A DNA stretch of 64,000 nt from Neckera pumila (Eukaryota; Streptophyta; Bryopsida; Hypnales; Neckeraceae). Below, piece after piece: positions 55,441 through 64,000 of this stretch. Position 1 is the first letter of the stretch. The number at the start of each line of letters is the position of its first letter. Below the pieces are notes generated by a model. The model saw only the letters and a program-made list of their open reading frames with translations, had not been told where the DNA came from and searched no databases. The stretch lies in contig OZ018408.1 of assembly GCA_963969595.1 (NCBI GenBank), positions 45,013,022 through 45,077,021 on the forward strand, written 5' to 3'. A program made the position numbers and the translations under genes.

Positions 55441-56173
55441 TATTTATTAAATATTATCAAGGAAAAAGTACAAGCTGCCAACCATAGGTGGCCTGGTGGG
55501 AGACAGACTAGACACACAACAATTGGACAGAACCAAACTCAAGAACAACAAAGCAACCACTAGCCAACTAAAGGAAGCAACCCATTCTTGACTACCCTCC
55601 CATTCTGGTTATGCAGGTTGTTCTCTTTCCGTGAAGGAGGAGATGAACGGTGATTAATTATGGCATGGTTCCCAAGGTAGTTGTGGCACATTAGCATTGC
55701 CTCCAAGACTCTCAATATTGCAACCAACTCCTTGATGGATTTTGTGACCTGCCCTTGGTTGGAAATAGGAAAGTCTATATGATAAGAATGGGTTGAACAG
55801 AATCTTCAACTAAAAAATTCATAGTAAATACATTTTGAGAAATAAAAATCTGGAAAATTGTAGAAACCTTGTGAAGTAGAAGTCATGGTCGTTGAACTAA
55901 ATTGCAATTTTCATATGAATGTCATGTGATTTGAAATTCCAGAAACTTTAAATACTTGTAACTTCAGCATTTCCAAAATTTAAGAATTTTTTTTATAGAG
56001 GTCCATGCCGCACAACATATTATTTTACTTATTTATTTTAAACACATGGACGGATTCCATTGATAAAAGGAAGCACAACATAACATTCACCATTAGTAGT
56101 TAGAAGGACAAGTGGCATTCAGTGGGAGAATTGTCAGTGTCACACCTGGTTTGCAGCTGCAGCACTAGAGTAC
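55441..56173. other. Repeat fragments without genes
   Basis: 55660-55880 is related to 4270-4480, and 55900-56000 to 7250-7400, both flanking parts of C1. They may be the outer ends of family C. Confidence 0.4.
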
Positions 56174-56590
56174 CAAATAAGAGCATCGCCACCTATTCAC
56201 GGACAAAACGGCTCGGGGAATGGGGTAGCCCGGGCACAAAAGAAGCCGGGCCGCTTCCATCCGCCACCCTTTCACGGGAAAGAAGACACACCAAAGGGAA
56301 TCAATTACAAACATTAATGCTTTGTCATTGTCAAGAACCAATCAACATATGGGTTTATAAAAAAAGTATAAAAAATAGCCCCAAAATTGAGAAGTCCGAC
56401 AAGATCTTGCAAAGTCAATGCATGGTGGATCGGGTGATAGGGACGCTCTCCTATCGTTTGGAGAGAGAAATTTCCCATGACCGGTCTCTTCTTGGAGCAT
56501 TTCCGTGGATGGGTGGCTCATTTTTTTATCCCGGCCCCGCCCAAACCCCAGGCCGAGAGTTTGACAGTGAATGGGTGGCAATGCTCTAAG
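56174..56590. mobile_element. AGAGCAT-ended MITE
   Basis: Ends AGAGCATCGCCACCTATTCA and TGAATGGGTGGCAATGCTCT are a good inverted repeat. The interior is relatively GC-rich with further inverted pieces (GCCCGGGCAC, CCGGCCCCGCCC). Flanking 'ataag/taag' allows a short T/A-rich duplication. A 155-codon frame over it is judged spurious. Confidence 0.6.
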
Positions 56591-56747
56591 TAATTAAAGA
56601 CCAAAGTAAATTTCAATGCTTCTAAATAAAACTTTGGAAAAATCATCAATCACTTCATTCAAAACAATGAATTCAACAACTAAGTTATCTCACAATGCTT
56701 CAAAAGGCATTTATATTTTGAGTTTGAAGATGAAAATTTAACAAGTT

Positions 56748-57170
56748 GTTTATATACATAGAGGGTGGTAGGAGGTAAAGCACTTCATGTGGGATATATA
56801 AATTAGAATTAGTACATAGGAGCTCAAGTCAAAACATGAATTTTTGAAGTAGAATATCAAACCTCATTTAGACAATGTAGAATAAATTTTTAATGAAAAT
56901 TTTGAAGTAAGAAAAATTGTGAAATTAAATTAAGTTTCACCTCCAAAAATCCGTTTAAGATTTCAAGTATCCAATCAAAAGTCATAGACAAAGTTTAGAG
57001 AGGGGTTGGAAGGGACATTTCTTTGACATTTACAAACATCTTCTGTGAATTTTGTCCATAACTTTGATTTTGAGGCTCTAAATATCAATTGAATTTTTAG
57101 AGATGAAATTTAACTTAATTTACCAATTTTTCTAAATTCAAGTGTTTTGGAAAAAAAATTCTACTATGCC
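56748..57170. mobile_element. Foldback family D copy D5, right arm cut
   Basis: Left arm 'tatatacatagagggtggtagg', centre CAAGTATCCAATCAAAAG with its inverse. The right arm stops where a MULE-like fragment begins. Confidence 0.6.
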
Positions 57171-57174
57171 TTCC

Positions 57175-57590
57175 AATCTAGATTATGTAATGTCTTCCAC
57201 GTTTGTGCAAGTAAGGCTCTTTAGTAAGTGTACTTTTTGACAGTGAAGATGGTTTTGAACTCATTCTTTTAGTGACATTTGATCATCATCAAATTTTTGC
57301 AAATGGTCAATTTTTGTTTTAATCTTTGTTTTGTTTTTACTATTTTATACGAATTTAAACATCCAAGTGCCTATTTTTCTTCAAAATTACTGTCACTCCA
57401 TTTCATAAATATCTTAAATAGGTCTCAAATTTTGATGATATATTGTTTTTAGTATAATATTAATTATCCATTTTTTAATTTTAAATATTTCCTTCCAAAA
57501 GACCATAGTATTGTGAGACACTAAGTAATACCCCAAGCGCTACAAAATTGATCAGTCTTTTTTGCAATCACCCTCCTAATAATGAAATAT
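57175..57590. mobile_element. Worn MULE-like MITE fragment
   Basis: Shares 'catcaaatttttgcaaatggtcaatttttg' in parts and the right end CAGTCTTTTTTGCAATCACCC with 41353-42096. The left end is not defined. Confidence 0.4.
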
Positions 57591-57749
57591 TTATCATTGA
57601 GATTTTAAAAATTGAAATATGGGTGGAAGTATGGACTTCTCAATTTATTTTTTGAAATTCTCAAAGACTTATTATAATCATGGATTATTTGTCATATTGA
57701 TATTTAAAATAAAACGTGAAGGACAAAGATTTCAATAAGTACTTTCCTT

Positions 57750-59260
57750 TATAACCCCTAAAGTTCCATGACTATATTTTCACCAAAATTGCTCCAAAAT
57801 TGCCATCTTTAGAACAAGTACCAAGTTTTTGAAAAAAACTTTGTTTGGCACATGAAACCGTTAGATCTTGTAGTATGCTAACTTGAGAATATGTGGTAAA
57901 ATTTCAGAACTTTCCACCTCGTGGATTGCAAGATATAAGCATTCAAATTCACTGAAATTATATTTTTGGCCCTGCCAAAACTAGGCCAACTACACTTCAC
58001 AAGCTCGCTTTTCTATGAAATAATGTCCAAAATGGTGGTGCTTCTTTGGATTAATATCTGTGGACAAGTTGGCCACATGCTTGAAAAATTTCAAATCATT
58101 TGGAATTGTACAACATATAGGAAAAAAATAGTAAATAGACAATAGTAGAGAATGGTTCAAAATACTAAATTGTAAAGAATTTAATTATGGAATTGAAAAA
58201 TGCCAATCCCCATGGTTGCAATGTTGTGATAAACAATCTACATCCTATGATTTTATTTTTTACAAAAAAGTATTGGAAATTGAGTAGGATAAAAGGACTT
58301 CAAAGTTTATTTTAACCCCTAAAGTCCCATTGTCCCTACGGGGGACAAAATGGATTTTGGGCAGGTTCCTATGAGCTCAGTTTTTAATGAAACTTTCTGA
58401 AACTTTCCCATAAGATAGAAAAACTTATTAGCTTTTGGGGAATGTAATTTTTATTTCAATCGGTGCCCGGGAGCAAAAGTTATGCCCAAATAAGCTCAAA
58501 ACAGGGGAGAGGGGGCAGCAAAAAAATTTTGCAAAAAATTTAATTTAATTTTTTTAATTTTTTTTCCTTACAGATTATATTTTTGCCTATTTGGGAAGCT
58601 TTGATTCACTTCATTTGGATTTTTTATGAGGAAGTTATGGACAATCTTGTTTTTCGGGCAGTTAGAGCATCTTCTTGAAAAAAACTTTTTCTTTCACTTT
58701 GAATGCTGATATTTTTCAATCCGTACGGTCAAACACCACTAAATTTTTACTACATGATCTATAAAAAGTGTAGTACAAGATCCTACGGTTAGTTTCTAAA
58801 AAAAAATATTTTTTCTGATCTTTTAGATGAATGCAACAAAAGCAGCAGTTTTGAGTGATTTTTGACAGAAAAATGGCCTTGGGACTTTAGGGGTTAAATT
58901 AGAAAATCCAGAACTGCCCACAAACAAAAAAACCTCATAACTTTTGACTAATTGATTAAAATGGAATGATTCAAAGCTTTCTCGGTCTACATAACTCTAG
59001 AAAATCAATTGCGATTTTTTATTTTTGAAAAAATTGCTTTTCTTTTGTCTGCCCAGACTGCCCATTTACGAAAAAAAATTTAATTAATTAGGCCATAACT
59101 TTTGACTTGTGTTTCCAAATGAAATTTAGTGCATATAAAAGTTATTCCTTGTTCCCACTTTCTATTAAGATTTGGCAAAAAAAATGAAAATCCCCAGTCA
59201 CAAATACCTGCCCAAAATTTCTATGTAGCCAAAAAATGCATGTTGGTCCTTCAGAGTTAA
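57750..59260. mobile_element. P-family element P14, split by P15
   Basis: Left end TATAACCCCTAAAGTTCC, right end GGTCCTTCAGAGTTAA. Collinear with P4 and P10. P15 lies at 58312-58897. Confidence 0.7.
58312..58897. mobile_element. TTAA-flanked element P15, nested in P14
   Basis: Ends TTAACCCCTAAAGTCCC and GGGACTTTAGGGGTTAA. Subfamily B with GTCCCTACGGGGGAC inside the left end. P4 and P10 have the uninterrupted site TTTATTTTAGA.TAGAGAA with one target. Confidence 0.8.
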
Positions 59261-59621
59261 TATTTGCAATTTGCAAAGACTCATCCTAATTATGCAATGT
59301 TTGTCACTTTGATTTTAAGATAAAAAAGAATGGTAGAGATTCATATAAGCACCTGTTTTATCTTTTGCAATTTTTGCTTTTTTGAAGGAGATTGGACTTT
59401 CTTGTTCTTGTGGTCACCCCACTTTATTTGCTCGTGCCCTTTTGCCCACCCGAAGTTGCCCTTTGCCCAACTTGTAGTCACCCTTTGCGATTGTGTCATC
59501 TACAATAATGCTACACTCATATGTGCTTAGAGTGTCTAAGTATACATTGTTGGAGCTTTTTCTAATTGGCAGAAACATTTATAATGCTAAACACTTGAAC
59601 ATTGTCTATTATGATTCCTTT

Positions 59622-59984
59622 CATTAGAGGAAATTTCAGGCCTTTGGAAGACTGCTCTCCAAGGTACCCTGAAATTTACTTTTTTTTTGCTTAAAAATTT
59701 GTTTTTTCCCTATTTCCGCCCAACTGAAACTGCAGCGGCAGTGGCGCAGGAACCCAAAATTCCAAATAAAAAATTAGTAATTAATTAATTAATTTTTTCA
59801 ATCTTAAAAAAATATTAAAAATAAAAAAATTAGAAAAACAATGCAAAATCTAACTGCTCCGGTGAGCAGTCATAGTCTCTGACTGCTCACCAAGAGCACT
59901 TTTCAAAGTTGACAGGCCATGCATGAAATAGCATGGCATGTCAACTTCGAATGGCCCTCCAAGGGGCTGAAATTTTCTCTAATG
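59622..59984. mobile_element. CATTAG-ended MITE G7
   Basis: Ends CATTAGAGGAAATTTCAGGCC and GGGCTGAAATTTTCTCTAATG. Internal stems TGCTCCGGTGAGCA and CATGCATGAAATAGCATGG. A fragment of the AGGTAGAGCCACCC MITE family follows directly (near 59996). Confidence 0.75.
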
Positions 59985-60127
59985 AATTAAGTCTAAGGTA
60001 GAGCCACCCATATTTGACTAATGACCTATACCAATCTATAGGTGAAATTATTTTTGACTAAGGTTGCATCAAATTTTTTGAATCTTAAAATTTTTGTTTT
60101 TTCCTTTTCAAGGTTGGAACTAATAAG

Positions 60128-61053
60128 TGAACCCCTAAGATACCAAGGCAATTTTTGGGTCCAAAACCACTGAACAATGCCATTTTAGCTGCAATTACTC
60201 CCTAAACCAAAAAAAACTTAAGAAAAAAATCTAACCATAAGATCTTGAACTTTACTTATCTTAGATCATGTGGTAAAAAATTCATGAAGTTTGACCGTAC
60301 GGATTGGAAGATATTAGCATTTGAAGTTGGAAAAAGAAGTTTTTTTGAATTGCGGCTTGCAATTTCAGATGACTTTGACGGCCATTTGTGGATTTTCTTG
60401 CACTATAAACCATAAAATTAAAATTTTTTGTGTTGCACATTTGAGTTGAGAGTTGAGGATAAAAATTTCAGAATGTCAATACTTGATTTTCACATATAAA
60501 AAAATTGTTAAGTAGAAGTAGGTCCAAAATTGAACAACACACTAAATTGTTAGTAGCTCTTAGGTGGAATTAAGACACCATAATACCAATGGTGTGATTG
60601 TTCTTGCAAACAAACTTTACCTTGTCAAAAAAAAAAACTTTAAAAAAACTAAAAATTGCATTTAAAAATGAATTCTATAAGTTTTTTTTTTTTATAGACG
60701 CTTAGATTGCTCGAAAAACAAGATTGTCCATAACTTTCTCATTCTGAGTCTAAATAGAATGAATCAAAGCTTCAAATGTAGACAAAAACATGATCTTTGA
60801 GGGAAAAAAATTGAAAAAAAAAATTATTTTCTTAATGTTTTTTTTTTCTGCCCAGCAAAATGCTTTTTTGACTTCGGGTGGCATAACTTTTGCTCCCGGG
60901 CACCAATTGAAAAAGAAATTATATTTTTAGAAAGTTAATGTGATTTCCTATCTTCCAAAAAAGTTTCAAAAAATCAAGTCAAAATTTCAGGTCACATGAG
61001 CCTGCCCGAAAACCCAAGTGTCCCCCGAGGGGACTTTGGTAGTTTAGGGGTTA
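60128..61053. mobile_element. P-family element P16, subfamily B
   Basis: Left end AACCCCTAAGATACC (TTAA worn to TGAA), right end GTCCCCCGAGGGGAC..AGTTTAGGGGTTA. Reverse-collinear with P5. The last A of its TTAA lies beyond G8. Confidence 0.7.
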
Positions 61054-61378
61054 CATTAGAGAAAAATTGAATCCTCTAGAGGGCTGCTAGAATGTGACAA
61101 ACCAAGCTATTAAAAGCTTGGTTTGTCACACCAAGCTGACTGCTGTGGTGAGCAGTCAGCTTTCGCAATTTTTTTTTCTTTTAATAAATTTTTTAAGATT
61201 AAATTTTTTTTTTTAATAATTTTTTATTCGGAATTTTTGGTTCCTGCGCCACTGCAACTGCAGTTTCAGCAGGGTGGAAATAGGGGAAAAACGAGTTTTT
61301 CAGCAAAAAAAAACAAATTTCAAGATACCTCGGAGGACCGTGGAGCAGCCCTCCGGAGGCCTGAAATTTCCTCTAACG
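61054..61378. mobile_element. CATTAG-ended MITE G8
   Basis: Ends CATTAGAGAAAAATTG and GAAATTTCCTCTAACG. Carries two strong hairpins (ACAAACCAAGCT/AGCTTGGTTTGT and GACTGCTGTGGTGAGCAGTC). It sits between TTA and A of P16's flanking TTAA, again without a duplication. Confidence 0.75.
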
Positions 61379-61434
61379 AATGACACATGTCCCAAGTTGT
61401 GAAAAAGAAAATAGGAAACAATGAATAGGAAAAA

Positions 61435-61664
61435 GTTCTTTATTGATTAGAATTAGAAGAGTCTAGACATTAGCCATGCGTCCGGCGCACTTTTGCCTCC
61501 CAAAATTCATAATAATTTTAGTTCAAGCGATAAAATTATCCAAAATTTGCAAACCTTGTCATTTCTATCAATGCAACTCTAAAAATATTTGTTTACCCTG
61601 CACTATTCCAAATCATGTCGGAGTTGCTTATTTGGTCGGTTATGGGTGGCTCTACCTTACCACA
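61435..61664. mobile_element. Mariner-like MITE K6
   Basis: Right end GGTTATGGGTGGCTCTACCT then TA. It occupies the same TA site in ERF copy 3 that the AGGTAACT MITE occupies in copy 2 (38144). The left end is worn. Confidence 0.55.
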
Positions 61665-61786
61665 TCTGATTTTATACAACTTATAATAACATTGCCAGAT
61701 CTTGCTTTCATATCTTTTATAAATGTTGTAAGACCCATCTTTTGTAGCTTGTCTGGTAGTTCCTACTGAAACATGATAATGAGTAT

Positions 61787-62017
61787 TTAACCCTTAAACA
61801 TTGGCATGGTTGTTTTTTGCCCTACAGCTGATAGAGAATCTTTCTATGTAGGATAGAAGTACAACAATTCATCGTCAGAATTTCGTTATGAAAAAATAAG
61901 GTCTTCTACAATAGTGTGACTTCCAATGAATGCTTTTGCATTTTTTTAAGCCAATGGTTCGCAAGATAACCAAAGGGATGAATTCTATGATCACCAGCCG
62001 GTCCTTTAAGGGTTAAG
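61787..62017. mobile_element. Short TTAA-flanked element P17
   Basis: Ends TTAACCCTTAAACATTGG and GGTCCTTTAAGGGTTAA. At 231 bp it is the shortest family member. ERF copies 1 and 2 lack it (near 21570 and 38025). Confidence 0.65.
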
Positions 62018-62074
62018 ATTTAAGAAGGCCCGTGACTATCTTCAATTAACTGACTTTTGTGCAAAGGATGCTAG

Positions 62075-62490
62075 TCAGTGGCTGCCAAGCACCATCATGG
62101 TAAGCTTAGCAATTCAAAGACAGTTGTCGTCACTAATCCTAAAACCGTAAAATGGTAGAAATAAGGTCCTTCAATAGTTCAATCTGATTCTATGCAGCAA
62201 GAAGTTGATTTCAATTCCAGGCATTCATAATTACAAACAACAGTTAATAGTCTGCAAGCTGCTGGCACAATTTACTGACCAGTCTTGACAAAATTGATGC
62301 ACCAACGTCTAACGACAATTTCGTTAAAAGTGGCGTAATTTCCATTATTGTAACATACATGGACGTAAAGATCTATCATGTAGGACTTGTACGGATTTAT
62401 ATTTCAGAACAGGTATTTTTGTTCTGGAAGATTACAAAGTAATGGAATACCGTCAATTTAACAAAATGACGTTCTCTTCCATTCTGACTG
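62075..62490 (+). repeat. Conserved block downstream of ERF genes (copy 3)
   Basis: Inverse counterpart of 19476-19865 and 37447-37820. Stops interrupt the frame that is open in copy 1. Confidence 0.55.
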
Positions 62491-62973
62491 TAGCTAGTTA
62501 GATTACTGTAGTAAGTCTGTCATCACTAATCAAGCCGTTGACTCCATTTGGGCAGCCACTCTAATCTGAAATTAATTCTAACCAGAACAATAGATCAATC
62601 ATACGTTTAATTTGCAAATCTCTACTGCACAGCTAGAATGCAATTTACGGCGCCACCAACTTGGCGCATCCTGCACGCCGACAGTCCGACAAGCACTTGT
62701 CACTTCCATTGCATGCTGCAGATCGTCTCACTGTAGCTAAGCGAGTCTACAATTTATATAAGTGAAATTAGTAAAAATCAGTAAAAATGCTTGAAATGAA
62801 GGTATCAATTGGCACCAGAAAACCAAATCCTAGGAAGTCCAGAGACCCAATTCCAGAGAGCCACTGTGAGATCGATTCCAAATTTCCACAATGGAAGTAT
62901 GTTTGTATATGGACTCTTCGGATTCCTCTGGTGTGGTATCATGCAAACGTACAAGGTGGCATTAGCTGACAAC
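62491..62973 (-). repeat. 3' duplicated flank of ERF copy 3
   Basis: Inverse of the copy 1 and 2 flanks. It lacks the foldback element present at 18806-19475. Confidence 0.7.
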
Positions 62974-62979
62974 TTTATT
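62974..62979 (-). terminator. Poly(A) signal of ERF copy 3
   Basis: TTTATT on the + strand, AATAAA on the coding strand, 89 bp after the stop, as in copy 2. Confidence 0.5.
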
Positions 62980-63067
62980 GGTAGCGATCGTAGTTAACAA
63001 ACGTAGCTTCAGTATGGTATGTGTGTACTTGGATTGATGCTAACCTTGAGATCGATTAGCCGGGCAA

Positions 63068-64000
63068 TTAGCCCGAGTTAAAAGTTTGGAGCAGCGGCGG
63101 CAGCACGTTGAACTCACCGACAACGCGCGCTTGTTTCCACTGCGGCAATCTGTCGCTCCCAATCTTGCACTCTACCGACTCTCGCATCCTGGACCAATCC
63201 TCTTCCGGTCTCTTGTACTCTGACATCAGAATCTGGTTGGCAATGTAGCTATGCGTGTCCACTTTCGACGTGAACTGCCTGCTACGCACCCTTGACAGCC
63301 GCGAAGGGCGAAACTGTGGCCCTGGTGCTGCAGGTGGTGTGAGAGGTTGCGGAGGAGATGGTGTGGCAGGGGGTGTTGGCGGTGGCGCTGATGGTGTGAG
63401 TTTGAAGTTGGAAGAGCCGCGGCTGGTGGCGGAGGTTTTGGGTGCTGGAGGGAGCGACTGCGGATCCGTGAACGCCTTGGCGGCGCGCAAGGGGAAATTG
63501 AGAAGGGCCCGGGAGCCTCGAAGGCGAAGTGCCGCGATGTCGTAAGCTGTGACGGCCTCCTCGGCGGTGTCGAACGTCCCCAACCACACGCGCGCGCCTT
63601 GCTTCCCCGGGTCGCGAATCTCCGCCGCGAATTTGCCCCAGGGACGTTGCCGCACGCCGCGGTAATGAGGCGCCGGCGGGGAGGGATATGAGCAGTGCAC
63701 GGATTGCGCAGTCGGAACTTCCACCTCCAGATCGTCACCCGGTAGTACTCGCGGGTACTGCAGCAACCTGTTGTCCTCGGGAGACAATTGCAACACGTTC
63801 TCCTCGTGGAATACGCCTGGCAAGTCGTCATCGGAGTACTGGGAATGACGACGACCGCTCATGTACGAAACCGGATTGTCCCCCGTATTCGAGCATTCCA
63901 GCTCAATTGCAAACTCCTTCTCGATTTCCAGGTTCGCTGTCCTCCCATCGAACGCCTTCGCAATCTCCGCGTTCGCTGGCGTCCCGTGACTCCAGTCAGT
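63068..64000 (-). CDS. AP2/ERF-domain transcription factor, copy 3 (5' end off window)
   Basis: The last 310 codons lie in the window. The frame is open to the right edge, so the start codon, and about 145 residues judged from copy 1, are outside. The first readable residues, [19 protein letters not shown], correspond to residue 146 onward of copy 1. The AP2/ERF domain is intact ([43 protein letters not shown]) with one Ala-to-Val change relative to copies 1 and 2. Two extra residues follow MSG (GRRHSQ), the Pro-rich linker is shorter, and the C-terminus is [12 protein letters not shown] as in copy 2. ERF-type Ala/Asp residues again predict GCC-box binding. No breaks are seen, so this may be the least damaged copy, although its promoter is not visible. 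The ATG at 63862 within this frame is internal, not the start. Confidence 0.9.
   Translation of the reverse strand, partial: TDWSHGTPANAEIAKAFDGRTANLEIEKEFAIELECSNTGDNPVSYMSGRRHSQYSDDDLPGVFHEENVLQLSPEDNRLLQYPRVLPGDDLEVEVPTAQSVHCSYPSPPAPHYRGVRQRPWGKFAAEIRDPGKQGARVWLGTFDTAEEAVTAYDIAALRLRGSRALLNFPLRAAKAFTDPQSLPPAPKTSATSRGSSNFKLTPSAPPPTPPATPSPPQPLTPPAAPGPQFRPSRLSRVRSRQFTSKVDTHSYIANQILMSEYKRPEEDWSRMRESVECKIGSDRLPQWKQARVVGEFNVLPPLLQTFNSG

Noticed and set aside
56122..56589. 155-codon ORF
   Set aside because: It lies almost entirely within an inverted-repeat MITE (56174-56590) and has no recognisable domain.
3262..62017. TTAA as part of the inverted repeat rather than a duplication
   Set aside because: The unoccupied counterpart of P6 at 38119-38122 has exactly one TTAA joining identical flanks, so one of the two TTAAs is a duplication.

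Overview
This window looks like nuclear DNA of a land plant. The only convincing protein-coding genes are three near-identical, intronless AP2/ERF transcription-factor genes. They are GC-rich islands in an AT-rich background made mostly of nested, non-autonomous DNA transposons (MITEs and foldback elements), with a few retroelement relics. I cannot name the species: the mix fits a repeat-rich genome such as a seed-free vascular plant or a gymnosperm, but nothing seen here decides it. No rRNA gene, CRISPR array, intact tRNA gene or intact transposase was found.

Layout. 1-3.2 kb: degraded retroelement-like sequence with a decayed reading frame. 3.3-13.5 kb: TTAA-flanked elements, a long dispersed repeat (called family C here) and a GC-cored repeat with simple-sequence tails (repeat X). 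13.5-22.7 kb: ERF copy 1 (CDS 16413-17789, +) with its duplicated flanks. 22.7-31.7 kb: a 0.9-kb (TTTGG/TTTGGG)n array and nested MITEs in family C. 31.7-38.5 kb: ERF copy 2 (CDS 33680-34936, +), whose 5' end is broken by a CACTA-type MITE. 38.5-61.4 kb: gene-poor, heavily nested transposons and a LINE relic. 61.4-64.0 kb: ERF copy 3 on the minus strand, running off the right edge. The three ERF copies share promoter or 3' flanking sequence, so they are segmental duplicates, the third inverted.

Because the duplicates and dispersed repeats supply unoccupied versions of many insertion sites, target-site behaviour can be read directly. A 17-copy family with CCCCTAAAGG termini duplicates TTAA (piggyBac-like). 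Two CACTA-type families duplicate 3 bp. One hAT-like MITE duplicates 8 bp, several mariner-like MITEs duplicate TA, and one Harbinger-like MITE duplicates TAA. An abundant family with CATTAG...CTAATG ends shows no duplication at four reconstructed sites. These transposon families, above all the TTAA family and the duplication-less family, are the strongest candidates for something undescribed. The ERF proteins are predicted nuclear GCC-box-binding regulators. Nothing in the window suggests a multi-gene pathway.
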